From Liolophura sinensis (Eukaryota; Mollusca; Polyplacophora; Chitonida; Chitonidae), in contig NC_088307.1 of the NCBI RefSeq assembly GCF_032854445.1, positions 10,368,017-10,428,016 of the forward strand: a stretch of DNA of 60,000 bases, read 5' to 3'. Position numbers and translations under genes: made by a program. The notes under the pieces are model-generated. The model was not told the DNA's origin. It made no database searches and saw only the letters and a list, made by a program, of their open reading frames with translations. The stretch's first letter is position 1; each line of letters starts with the position of its first letter. Shown in pieces: positions 40,145-51,037 of the stretch.

Positions 40145-40265
40145 GCGAACCTCGTCACGTGTTACACGAGAATCTCACCACATGCCCACCAGAACCTCAT
40201 CACGTGTTAGATGAGAATCTTATCAAATGCCCACGAGAACCTTATCACGTGCATGTTCGAAAATG
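40145..40265 (+). repeat. 45-bp tandem repeat, three copies, each with CACGTG
   Basis: gaacct(c/t)(a/g)tcacgtg starts each copy; CACGTG at 40156, 40201 and 40246, exactly 45 bp apart. An open frame crosses it but nothing supports a gene. Confidence 0.85.
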
Positions 40266-40688
40266 ACCTTCACCCCGCACTGAACAAGGGACACAGACCC
40301 CCATTACAACTTCCGTTTTTCGGGAATGTAATTTTGTGTATTTTAGGGTGTAAAGTCTTTTTTTTGCTGCCAGCCTGCCGTTTTTTGGTATACAGGTGCA
40401 TGCTTGGTATCAAAATGCTGGAAACTGTCTAATCTTTGGGCAGGTATGAGTTTTACTGATGAAAGTTTGAAATTCTGGGTGAGAGGACACAAGGTGGTGA
40501 TGAGGTGGCGAGTGACGTCCCCTTGGCGTTGCCAGGCATCCCCTCCCATCTGCCGGCATAGAAAGGTCAGATTTTGACGGTCAACCTATGTCAAGATTTT
40601 AATGGCTTCTTTCTCACAGGTTGGGTCATATGACGTCAACATTGTCGCTTATGGAAAATTAATGGGGGTCTGGCCAGAACGTACGCTG

Positions 40689-40908
40689 GCTGATAGCGGC
40701 CATCTAGACCTCGACCTTGGCGCCAGCCGGTGAGGTCGCAGTTTTAATAAAACCCCTTGGATCGCCCGCGCTTGTGGGTTCTCTGCGTGGACACGAAGGT
40801 CTTGGTCTAATTTAAAACCGTTTCATCGCTAACTTCGCTTTCGGGCTTTGTTTAAACGGCGACCTCCACCTGCTTGCTAAGGTCGCAGTCTAGATGGCCG
40901 CTATCAGC
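40689..40908. mobile_element. MITE-like element with ~50-bp terminal inverted repeats
   Basis: gctgatagcggccatctaga at the left end and tctagatggccgctatcagc at the right end are exact inverted copies. The inversion extends inward imperfectly (cgacctt...ggtgaggtcgc against gcgacctccacc...aaggtcg). About 220 bp, no coding content, GC-richer than its surroundings. Confidence 0.85.
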
Positions 40909-41205
40909 TACCATAACTTGCCGGCAATCACATTATCGTCGCTGTTTTGGTTTCACTCCCAATACATGCTGTTGGCGTTTATACTTCTAAAATTTACTTC
41001 CCGGAGATTGTACGCTAAAGAACATACCTTGTATATTTAAGGAAATCTGCACAGTGGCTCTCAAGCCGATACGAATTCGTGACACAGCACGTTCTGCTAA
41101 TCAAACTCAACGAGTTGGCCAGAGCTACATGTAGGCCTGATAGAACGATGTGAACGTTTGTCTTAAATGCATGTAGCAGCCTGCGGCTTAGAACGCACTG
41201 TGTAT

Positions 41206-41465
41206 ATTTATTATTTGTTTATTTATTTGATTGGTGTTTTACGCCGTACTCATGAATATTTCACTTATACGACGGCGGCCAGCATTATGGTGGGGTGGGA
41301 AACCGGGCGTGAAAGAAGCCCACAACCATCAGGTTGCTAGAAGACCTGTCCACGTACGGCCGGAGAGGAAGCCAACATGAGCTGGACTTGAACTCACAGC
41401 GACCGCATTGGTGAGAGACTCCTGGGTCATTATGCTGCGATAGCGCGCTTACCAACTGAGCCACC
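41206..41465 (-). mobile_element. SINE family I, antisense, near full length
   Basis: tgtttatttatttgattggt through cgtacggccggagaggaagc to gcgcttaccaactgagccac. cactgtgtat (41196) and cactgtgtgt (41466) look like the target-site duplication. Confidence 0.93.
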
Positions 41466-42403
41466 CACTGTGTGTAGCCTCCTCACATTCAGGCCCTTTA
41501 GTGTTGGAGTCAGTGAACGACGATCGCTATTTTCACTCACACATGTATAGTCAATAGCGATTAACCCTTAAAGTACTACGCCGTTAATCTATCCGTGCAT
41601 GCATACTTACCTCAGACAATTTACAGCTGTGTAGCAAATATACAGCGTTTTCCATTCGGACTGCTTACCTAAATATACAATGAAAGCCTAAAATATCTCG
41701 TGTTCATTGGGGTCGTCTTGTGGAAGTCTACATGTTGACCTATCTGAGCATGGGTACAAGCGATTTCGCTGCGAAAGCCCACAGGTTTGTCTAAAGTAGG
41801 TTGTAGGCCTACGCTTCAGTCTATAACATGCCCCGCAGACAAACTGAAGAATACCATAGGCCTATCAAACCAGAAAGCCTATTCAGTATAAACACAGTCA
41901 TCCATGAGCCTGTGTCATTATTCTTTCGCAATCTGAGACTTTGGCCTGTTTTACAAGAAGGTCGCGCAATGACCCATTAGTCCTTGCATGAAACAATATG
42001 ACGACAGTCTACGCAGTGGTTGCATCAACTGTACCCATACAATGCGGGCAGCTTGTAGTCTCATTTCAACATAAAGGGGCTAAGTCCATAAAACGTGCAC
42101 AAACCTGGATTCAGTGCGCTCCCCATGTGTACGCAGTCGTGATGTTCGGCAATTTCAGGGCAGCAGGCCGGAGGTCACTCGCGTTTTAGGGGTATTTCTG
42201 GTTGATTTGGCGTAAGGGACTAAAAGTCAATAGAACATTTTCTCAATGTGCTAGGGGGCTAGGATAAACGCGTCGCCCATGGTAACTGCAACCTGTCACT
42301 GTATGCCGATTGGTAATTAATCAGTTTCTTTTAGTCTTGTTGCGAAGAAACAGTTATAGTTAGGAGAATGAAGACTCCGGTAACATCTCAAAGTAAACAT
42401 GAA

Positions 42404-42669
42404 TTTATTTATTTATTGATTGATGTTTTACGCCGTATTCAAGAATATTTCACTTATACAACGGCGGCCAGTATTATGGTGGGTGGAAACCAGGCAGAGC
42501 CCGGGGGAAACCCACGATCATCCGCAGGTTGTTGGCAGACCTTCCCACGTACGGCCGGAGAGGAAGTCAGCATGAGCTGGACTTGAATCACAGCGACCGC
42601 ATTGTTGAGAAACTTCTGGGTCATTACGCCTGCGCTAGCGCGCTAACCAACTGAGCCACGCAGTCCCCC
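42404..42669 (-). mobile_element. SINE family I, antisense, full length with target-site duplication
   Basis: Flanked by aagtaaacatgaa at 42391-42403 and 42670-42682 (13 bp, exact). Contains the complete head (gcgctaaccaactgagccac) and tail. Confidence 0.96.
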
Positions 42670-42689
42670 AAGTAAACATGAACGGTACG

Positions 42690-43500
42690 ATAAAGTCAGT
42701 ATACCATCCAATGCACCATGCAGAACTGTACGCAAAAACTATTTTCATTTTTTTTTTAAATTTCTCATCAATTGCCTTGGTGTAAAAATAGCCTTATATA
42801 TGCATACATGAAATATTCATGCACAAAGTGGTCAATTTTTATAACTAATATATAAGGATTCTTACATATACATTATTATGGGTGTAAAAATACTGACATT
42901 TATTTTTGAATGTGGACTCATCACTCGATTATTTGTACATAAAATGGCAAAATTACAATTAAATATGCTACATTATAAAAATTCATCACCTCCAACCCAG
43001 TCAATCAAATGAAAATGGTGTCCCCATAATACAATTTTCAGATTTCCTTGACCGAACTCAATTTGTTCTCTTCACCTAGAACATATCTTCCGTGCACAAT
43101 TTTAAGTCGTCTGCCGTTTTCGGGACAATGCTTCGTGCTTATTATTTTGAATTGGACATCCTAACATTCTGTACGCCTGTTCTTTGTGGGAAAAGCATGA
43201 TTTTGGCAAAATCTCCCCGGGGCTTTAGGGGAAGTATGTGCACAGTGTTGAATAAAATCGCCACGGCAATAAAAACGCATCTCAGAAACGTAGGTTTGAT
43301 TAGCGACAATTCATAAACTATAGAATTGTTGACGGTTCTGATACTGCATACATTTACACGCCTAGAGCAATTCTTGCTTTTTTCAAGCATCACTAAAAAC
43401 TGTTCATTGCTTCTCATTATTTCATCTATATTGTAATATCTTACTGCATATAACTTATAAGTTCTTTGATGGTTTGTATTGGAAATTAAAATCGAGATTA
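42690..43500. other. Intergenic between gene B and gene A, no gene
   Basis: AT-rich. Contains the second copy of dispersed family VIII at about 43328-43470. ORFs over it are unsupported. Confidence 0.4.
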
Positions 43501-43507
43501 TTGACCT

Positions 43508-43812
43508 GGGCCCAGTTTCACGAAGCTATCTTAACGTTACGAGCTCGCAAATGCAATGACGAGGTAATGCGTAAAGTACTGGTTGCCTTGGTAGTTAAGT
43601 GAACGTAACGTTAAGATTACTTTGTGAAACCAGGACCAGGTTGCCGAGGTAGTTAAGTGAACGTCAACGTTAAGAGTGCTTTGTGAAACCGGGCCCAGGT
43701 TGCCGTGGTAGTTAAGTGAACGTAACGTTAAGAGTGCTTTGTGAAACCAAGCCCAGGTTGCCGGGGTAGTTAATTGAACGTAACGTTAAGAGTGCTTTTG
43801 GAAACCGAGCCT
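43508..43812. mobile_element. Palindromic MITE with tandemly amplified right arm
   Basis: Left arm gggcccagtttcacgaagct then tcttaacgtta; right arm taacgttaagattactttgt then gaaaccaggacc, its inverted copy. The right arm with flank (ggttgccgaggtagttaagt, gaacgt-aacgttaagagtgc, tttgtgaaacc) is then repeated three more times at ~59-bp spacing. Confidence 0.85.
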
Positions 43813-44403
43813 GTAGAAACCTCCGTTGATGATTGATATACAAATGTCTGTGACGACGACTAGATTCAGAGTAATTTTAGGCCGTGCACACATCCATACA
43901 GAGTATAATACAATACTGATGATTTAAAAATATTTTTATTTTGGGGGATGTCAGGAATACTGACACATGCTAAAATATACAAAATATATACATGCTCCTG
44001 TAGCACACCTTAAACAATTACTATAAAAAACAATGTTGATCTCTATGAGACAATGCATGTCAAAAATATTGCCTTTTCTTAGAATAGTAAAATAAATGAG
44101 CAATTGCAAAGTTAGCCTCAAAGTTCAAGTCATAATATGCAGGATAAAAAATTAATGATTACTAACAATCTCAGTCATGTATACGGAAGTATATGTCATT
44201 AATGACACACTAAATAATGCAATCTCAGTCATGTACCATCCTCCAGTAAATGTCATGATAAATGTACATAAACCAAGTATTGATTAAGTCCAAATTTATA
44301 GTTATATGTGAATATGTAAAAATATATCATAATACATCCCGTCAGTCATGTAATTGAACATTTTACCAAATATTAATTTTCACATAATTAAATTGAGCGC
44401 CAC

Positions 44404-44558
44404 CTAACACTCATCAAGTACTGAAACATCCGTCGATTTTGGCTTTCTTCTCCAGGCTAGTATGTTTCCAAACACCATAACACTGGCCCCAATGAGAGTG
44501 GCGGTGGCTCCGAAGTAAAACGACTCATCATAACGCTTGTACCTGTCCCGCAGAGCCC
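44404..44558 (-). CDS. MCT-like gene B last exon (TM11-12, stop)
   Basis: A 155-bp coding part (acceptor ATTTCAG) encoding ALRDRYKRYDESFYFGATAT, a second hydrophobic stretch LIGASVMVFGNIL, then WRRKPKSTDVSVLDEC and TAG. It matches the last exon of gene C (KRYDFSFYFAGA). Confidence 0.93.
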
Positions 44559-47500
44559 CTGAAATGAACATGTATTTATTCATTAATTTATTTTAGTATT
44601 TATTTATTTACAAATGATGAGAAAGACTACGTCTCACACCACATAACATAATCTGAATCTTAATCTGATGAAAAAAGAGTATTTTGAGTAATTCTACACC
44701 AGTTACAAATTGTATGCAATTAGCATCACTTCTTTTTTGTTTCTTACCTTATTCAGCTTTTGTCATGGTGGTAGGGGTTGTAAAAGTTGCTACTTTTAAG
44801 CTGCTACTTTTCAAGAGGTTATTATACATAATCAGTTAGAATAAAACGCTGACTGAGGTAAACTGACATGAGGCCGTATTTCACAGTTTGCGCGTGGACA
44901 TTTAACAACTATCGTCCTATCGTTGCTGCTTTAGTTTTCGTCTCCATTTTATGTTATTGTGTTTCCTGTGAACATTTTTTTTTAATGTTCATATACAGAC
45001 AGAGAAAGTAGAAAACTATCATTTATTTATTTACACTGGAATTAAATTAAATTAAATTAAATTAAATTAAATTAAATTTATTTATTTATTTAAGTTCAAT
45101 TATATAATTAAATTAAATTATTTAATGATGATCAGATTTATCGGTATCGGACATGCTTTATTGCACGGAGTAAACCGCAGCCCATCTGCACGTCCCAAAT
45201 CTTGTCTATTTACTTAAGAATACTTAAGAATATTTCACTTAAACGACGGCAACCAGCATTACATTTTGCGAGAAAATCGGACAGAGCTCGCAGGACCAAA
45301 GCTTGATACTAAATACCACTGGCAAACCAGACCATGTATCATGAAAAAAATTAGTTGGTTGGAATAATTATTCGGTAACTCATATGGTAATCAGATCACA
45401 TCAAAAGCTAAAGATTGGGAGAGAAAAAATCCATTACGATTTTATGATAAGAAATGAGTTAAAGTTTATTATTATGTATCTAATACAGATAATGTCGTTG
45501 CATGCATTTACTCATGAGTCTCTAAGAATGTACAAGACTAAGGCACTGCCACTGTAAAACAAGAGCGATTTGATCGCTGGAGAATCCATCCCCTAGTCAG
45601 ATTACCTGATTTCAATCCATTTAACAGAACGCGATGATGACTATCGTGGACAATTGATCAAAACAAAATCCTGATGTGTAAATTTCAAGTGATCACATTT
45701 CGTTAAATTATGCCAATTACTGCGCTCAAAGCATCTTATTACCTCTTTGTACAAAGTGGCTTGCTACGTAGAAAAGCCATAGTAATCGGAGGCTCTGACC
45801 TGGCTTACCATACCCCTTACTGCGCATGTGCCGCTCCCCAGGTTTTACGTCACTGCCTTCGCTAAACAAGCTTGACCTTTGAAGACTGTCTGACACATGT
45901 GCCACTTTTGTTTCCGCGCGGATGTGTATTCAGAAATCACCAATAAAATAGATCCAGGTGTCCGCTTGAATCATGTTAAGTATACTTTAGATCAAGAGAA
46001 TGTATCTAGCATAAGTAGAAACAAGTGTTTGTGGTTTGTTGACGTGACATCAGTCACCTTGGCGTTGTTCAAGATTTCTCTACACAATTTGTTAGTGGTG
46101 GCAGTAACGTAAGGCGAACGTAGCGAGCGGCACATGAGTTGTGAGCGGCACATGAGCTGTGAGCAGTATGATGGATTACAAAGTCATCGTTTGCTGCTCT
46201 GAGACTTAGACAGTAAACTTCCTTACAAGAGTGAGAGATTGTTTCTTTGAGACTCTGCGCCGGCTTACAAGAGTGAGAGATTGCTTCTCTGAGATTCTGC
46301 ACCGGCTTACAAGAGTGAGATATTGCTTCTCTGAGAATCTGCACTGGCCTAGAAGAGTGAGAGATTGCTTCTCTGAGACTCTGCACCGGCTTACAAGAGT
46401 GAGATATTGCTTCTCTGAGAATCTGCACTGGCCTAGAAGAGTGAGTGCTTACATCTCTGAGACCCTGACTTACAAGAGTGATAACTTGCTACCCAAGCCT
46501 TCCTTACCTGCTATAGGAGGGCCAATCAGACTTCCCATCCCTTGGAACCAAATTAGGAGGCCGAATGAACTTTTGAGAACCTCCTGTCCCACAAGATCCA
46601 CAATCACTACAGACTTCTGGGAAATATACATTCCTGTCACGAGCCCGTAGCACGCGCCGATGGCGAGGAATGCCGGAAACGTCCGAACAACTGTGCATAG
46701 AAACATGACAAGAGCGATGATAGCCACATTTAAGTTGTATATGAACAGGCGTATTGGGACAACCTTCGGTCTGTCAAATAAAACCCCGGCCAAAACACGA
46801 CTTACTGCTTCCACACCACCCATTACTGACAGAAGTATAGCCGACTGCTCTTTAGGTATCCCACGATCTTTTGACAAGGCCGGGAGAAACACCAGACTAG
46901 CTTGGAAGGCGAGAGAGAATAAGAACATTGCGACGCAAAAAGACAGGAAAGGAATATCCAACAACAACGTCACGTCTAAGTATTTCTTCACGAAACTTCT
47001 CAGACATGACCGCGCCTCGACGTTGTCATGTGGGCGTGTCACATGATTCTCATGAGCACTGGCTATGTCATCATGGAATCTCTGGCCGTCCTCGGCTGGC
47101 TTGGCTCTGGTTTCCACGGCAACGTCTGGATCACTCAGTTTGATTTTCCCGTTTTCGTCAAGCATGGATGTGGTTTCCGTGCAGTTAGGATTACATATAT
47201 CTTCCTCACTAAAAAAAAAAAATAATGATAATAATAATTCCTCAAATAATGTGACATCTACAGAGATGTCATGAAAAGTGTATATTTTAGTCTTTGAGTG
47301 AGTGAGCGAGCGAGTTAGTGAGTGAGTGAGTCAATTACTGCAAATGTTTCAAACGTAAGACTTTTGTACTTCGCAAATATTATTTAAGGGGTTTTGTATT
47401 CCTGTGGCTGACCACATTTTCTTGTGAAAAATACAGCCGTTTTCATATTACATCACATATAAGACTGACATTTTTTATAACAAGCAACCATTAAAAGTCT

Positions 47501-50500
47501 TACATTTAGAACATTTTGAATAATTCAGAATTTAAGAGAGTTAATTTTTGTTTTATAGCCCACCCGATATCTGAGCAAAGAAAATCTCGCAAGTGCAGCT
47601 CTACTTACTGGGATGTTTCCTTCACTGGCCGAAAAAGGGCGCCACCAACAGACAGATTAAGACTAATTGCCGCCAAAATTAAAAGCGCGCCAAAATAGCC
47701 ATAGAAGGAGAGAAGGGCCTCCGTGAGAGGCGGGATTGCGAAGGCCCCGACCCCCACTCCAGCAACGGCTAGCCCTACTGCCTTCCCACGGTACTTGATA
47801 AAGTACAATCCCACTATAACCACGCTAGGTGCATATGCTAAAGCAAACCCAACGCCTGAAACAAACAGAGACCTACAATAAATTCTTCATCAATGAATCC
47901 ATTGGAAACCACACTATTTATTTATTCACTTAACTGTTATTGAAGACCTTGCATACAAAAGAATTTTTCACTTATTTTAGTGGGAAGGTCTGTCAGCAAC
48001 CTGCGGATGGTCGTGGGTTTCCCCCAGGCTCTGCCTGGTTTCCACCCACCATAATGCTGGCCGCCGTCGGATAACTGAAACATTCTTGAGTAAGGCGTAA
48101 AACACCAATCAAATAAATAATAAATAAATAACCTATATCATGGAATTCAGTTTTATGGAAGATGGAAACCGGAGTGCCCGTGATAAACCACCGACATCTG
48201 GCAGGTTACTTACCAGCTTTCCAACGTGTGACGTACAGATATCTCTACCATACTGGTAGAAAACAAGCTTTAAAATCTGCAAATTCCCTATCCAATGCCA
48301 GTGTTGAACACGGATCTTGTGTTTCCTTGACTCCAAAGACAAGTGTCGTTTTAACTACTCGACAATCTCAAATTTAACTATCGTGTTAAATTATTTTAAC
48401 CATATCGAGGAGTAGGTATAACAGGAAATACATATGTTAGCTCAAATATTGAAGATAAGACATCAAAAACAAAAAAACATTTTTCCAGCATACTCAAGAA
48501 TGTCAATTGTCCTGTATATATGTACAGCTTGACAAGGCAACAAGCTACAAAATTATAAAAAGCACTGATTCTAAGTTAATAATGGATGAGACTTATAGGT
48601 TTCTTTGGTTAGCAAACATACCAGTCATCGTCCCAAAACTAAAATACATATAGGGTAGAACCGGTGGAAAAGCACTGAGAGCCAGTCCGAAAGAGGAAAG
48701 AATGCCGCCGGTGATGACCACAGTTCGGCAACTGAACCTGTTGCACAAAATGCCAACAACTGGACCTGTAGAGGCAGAAACAGCGTAATGTACCAGAGTT
48801 CGGTAGCTGAACATGTTGCGAAAAATAACAACAACCGAACAGAAAAAAAAACTATATGGATGCAAACCAAAGTCACTTTTTTTTATCAGAATTTGTTTAA
48901 AAAAAGCATGTTAATTGCAACTTCTTAGATGTCACTGGTACTGGGTTACCCAAAATACTTTGCGGTCGTCACGTTTCATAAACTTTTACACAGAAATAAT
49001 AGATCTCCAAGCAGCGGGCACTGAAACTGACTTTTGCTGACAGACCGACGGACAGACAGACAGAATACTATTCCAACAGTCTATCCTCTCCTCCTAATTT
49101 CGTTGAGGTGATGGAGTAAATTTCCGTGCTTACCTAAAGACTGTCGTAACGCGGTATTCAGCGAGAAGATCCATGAGATTTCCGATGCCGTGTGACCCTC
49201 AAACCGCTCCTTTAATTCCAGATACAATAACCCACCTGAGCGTTCTATTCCACCTGAGGGAAAATAAAACACATTTCAAATAGACTACATCTAATACCTC
49301 GAAATTCACATCAGTTCATGGTATTTTGGTTGCGACTTATTAAGCATTTGTATGAACAGTTAGAACAAAACCCTAACTGAGGTAAATTGAACTGCGTCGG
49401 CGAGGACAGTTCTTAGCTTGTGTGAAAAGGCCTTCACCTGAGTGGAAACATTTTTACTTGGGTTGAAATGTTTCAACGGAGTCAAAAGTTTCTTTCTCAG
49501 ATATAAAGCGCGTTTTTACCTACCCCAGGTGATAACTGTTTTCATTTAGACAAAAACTCACGTGATATCTGAAGCGGCGTTCTGTTTCGAAGTAGTCCAA
49601 AGATGTCAGAAAAAAGCGTTGATCCCGTTCATCTTATGGTGCCAAGGGCTGTGTCAGTTGTTACTTTTTAGGCATTAACATGAACAGTTAAAATAAAACC
49701 CTAACAGAGGTAAATTAACAAAGAGGCCGGATTTCACCAATTACGTGTGATTATTTTCACACTGTCGTCATTGCTCTGATCTATTTTCCAGTCTTTCATA
49801 TCAGCGGCTTGGTTCTGTTTCGAAGCAGTCTAAAGACGTTCGAATGGTGAGTTGATCAAGTATGTCTTGTGAGAACAGATATATATGTTCACATACCCGT
49901 CAGTACGGCATGAAAGTTTGTACAAGGTACGAATTAACAGATCTATACCTGTTGTTAAAATTGCCTTTCTCCACCGACTTTTGTCCCTCAGTTCGAAGAT
50001 GAGAACGATGCTTCATTTCAAACAGGTGAAATCGGAAAGTTTTACGAGGTAGTCGTAAGCTTCTCGAGGTGTAACTTCCGTGGGAAATGCATAAAAAATC
50101 TAGGCCTCGACGCTGACATCTATATACCAACCATGATGGACGCACGCGTTCGGCGTCAGTAATCGGGAGACCGATTCTTAAAACAGCGTTGAAAGTAAAC
50201 CACCAATAATTAGGTAAAGCAAGAATATAGGACGGAGTCCTGTAAAGAGAAGCAAGTAATGGTGACAGAAAGATGCAAGGAATGCTCTAGGCGAATAAAG
50301 TTATTTACTTTATTCTCTCACCAGAAATATGGTGAGAGAAAACCTGGCAGAGCCGAGGGGAAACCCATGAACATCAGCAAGTTGCTGGAAGACCTTTCAA
50401 CGTACGACCGGAAAGGAAGACAGCATGAGTTGAACTTGAACTCACGGCCGTCACACTGGCGATCATATTGGCGAGAGGCAACTGGGCCACGGAGGCCCCA

Positions 50501-51037
50501 AATAAATTTAATCAGTATCCAAGTCATCATGTTAGTTCACAAATGTACTTGTTAATTAAAGTGTGTATCACAGTTGCCTACTGACCGCAACTGGTCATAC
50601 ATCAAAAGTACGAGGCCATCTTATTCAACACTATATTGGTTAGTACGTACAGCGTTAACGCCGAAATAAACAAACTAAATACATGTGAAATACCTGGGCT
50701 AGGCGTAAAACGTCATTCGAATAAGTGACTATTTAATGCCAGGGTAACTGTGATTGACAAAAAGGGTGTTCTGCAGTTTCGTCGCTGTTTACCAATAATT
50801 AAGTGGTTGAGGAAGGATCCCAAAACGCAGAACCATCCCCAGCCTCCGTCACGTGACTGGCTCTTTGCGCGTGCCTTATCACTTCCTGGGGGTCTTCCGG
50901 TCTTCTGCTTGTTGCATGAATCCCCCTCTCCGTGGCCGTTTTGCGAGAATGCTGGTGTAAGAAGTGAAAGTAAGCACACAGATGCATCACTCACTAATAA
51001 AGCTTGCACACTTACAGTTTGCTTTAAACAAACACAT
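44404..51037 (-). CDS. SLC16/monocarboxylate-transporter-like gene B, seven exons
   Basis: A second SLC16-type transporter, reconstructed as 51037-51016, 50951-50793, 49253-49134, 48765-48622, 47855-47609, 47208-46508 and 44558-44404 (1,548 bp, 515 aa plus stop, all phases consistent). Motifs: DGGWGW (TM1), YFIKYRGKAVG (TM5), and in TM8 E-x3-R (VEAVSR) where genes A, C and mammalian MCT1 have D-x3-R. It lies head to head with gene C and tandem to gene A. A polyadenylation-type AATAAA is on the minus strand near 43935-43940. Substrate unknown. Confidence 0.93.
44831..44965 (+). repeat. Dispersed repeat, family VI, copy 2
   Basis: cagttagaataaaacgctga, aggccgtatttcac and tatcgtcctatcgttgctgc match 30215-30345. 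It lies in the last intron of gene B. Confidence 0.7.
45025..45125. repeat. AATTA/ATTTA pentanucleotide-type microsatellite
   Basis: About eight tandem aaatt units followed by tttatttatttattt and three more aaatt units. Confidence 0.93.
45205..45300 (-). mobile_element. Eroded SINE family I fragment, antisense
   Basis: acttaagaatatttcactta, acgacggcaaccagcattac and cggacagagctcgc; ends lost. Confidence 0.7.
46205..46490. repeat. 42-bp tandem repeat, six copies, beside a splice donor
   Basis: Unit acaagagtgagagattgctt + ctctgagactctgcaccggc + tt. Variants with cctagaag alternate with cttacaag in the later copies. It starts ~15 bp from the donor of gene B exon 6 at 46508. Confidence 0.93.
46508..47208 (-). 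CDS. MCT-like gene B exon 6 (central loop, TM7-TM10)
   Basis: A 701-bp exon whose acceptor is a long T tract ending TTTTAG; donor GCAG|GTAAGG. An acidic loop (EEDICNPNCTETTSMLDENG) leads to LLLDIPFLSFCVAMFLFSLA (TM7), VEAVSRVLAGVLFDRPKV (TM8), SQKSVVIVDLVG and GSLIGPPIAG. A 42-bp minisatellite starts only ~15 bp inside the downstream intron. Confidence 0.93.
47609..47855 (-). CDS. MCT-like gene B exon 5 (TM4-TM6, TM5 signature)
   Basis: A 247-bp exon (acceptor TTTCAG, donor CCCA|GTAAGT) encoding GVGFALAYAPSVVIVGLYFI, then KYRGKAVGLAVAGVGVGAF, and ending FRPVKETS. The Tyr between Lys and Arg replaces the Arg of the other two copies. Confidence 0.93.
47975..48130 (+). mobile_element. SINE family I, sense, 5'-truncated
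   Basis: gtgggaaggtctgtcagcaa through accataatgctggccgccgt to caatcaaataaataataaat, in the gene B intron. Confidence 0.92.
48135..48335 (-). mobile_element. SINE-like repeat, family IV, copy
   Basis: ggaaaccggagtgcccgtga, taaaccaccgacatctggca, ggttacttaccagctttcca and tccctatccaatgccagtgt; follows a family I SINE directly. Confidence 0.65.
48622..48765 (-). CDS. MCT-like gene B exon 4 (TM3-TM4)
   Basis: A 144-bp exon (acceptor TCTACAG, donor ACTG|GTATGT) encoding PVVGILCNRFSCRTVVITGG, then a hydrophobic helix ending FGTMT. Same length and phase as exon 3 of genes A and C. Confidence 0.92.
49134..49253 (-). CDS. MCT-like gene B exon 3 (TM1-TM2)
   Basis: A 120-bp exon (acceptor TTTCCCTCAG, donor TTAG|GTAAGC) encoding GIERSGGLLYLELKERFEGH, then SEISWIFSLNTALRQSL. 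It corresponds to exon 2 of genes A and C with one extra codon. Confidence 0.92.
49345..49800 (+). repeat. Two copies of dispersed repeat family VI
   Basis: gaacagttagaacaaaaccc (49353) and gaacagttaaaataaaaccc (49682), each followed by taac-gaggtaaatt; the second continues to ttcacactgtcgtcattgct. In gene B intron 2. Confidence 0.65.
50325..50500 (-). mobile_element. SINE family I, antisense, tail missing
   Basis: aaatatggtgagagaaaacc, agagccgaggggaaacccat, gttgaacttgaactcacggc to gggccacggaggcccc. Confidence 0.88.
50793..50951 (-). CDS. MCT-like gene B exon 2 (TM1 motif)
   Basis: A 159-bp exon (acceptor TTACACCAG, donor ATTG|GTAAAC). It encodes a polar Lys/Ser-rich N terminus and then SRDGGWGWFCVLGSFLNHLI. 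The donor phase (1) matches exon 1 of genes A and C. Confidence 0.92.
51016..51037 (-). CDS. MCT-like gene B candidate first coding exon (22 bp)
   Basis: No Met codon precedes DGGWGW in the next exon and its open frame ends upstream without an ATG. The ATG at 51037-51035 (A at -3) opens seven codons (MCLFKAN) and a split Ser. A GTAAGT donor follows and a 64-bp intron ends in a pyrimidine-rich tract with ACACCAG. The phase fits exactly. The intron is short compared with the others; a more distant first exon remains possible. Confidence 0.65.

Noticed and set aside
46069-46650. Repeat-containing ORFs on both strands (about 120-139 codons)
   Set aside because: Generated by the 42-bp minisatellite next to gene B exon 6.
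50713-51009. Continuous ORF as gene B first exon without the mini-intron
   Set aside because: It begins at GTG, has no ATG before the TM1 motif, and reads through an evident donor and acceptor.
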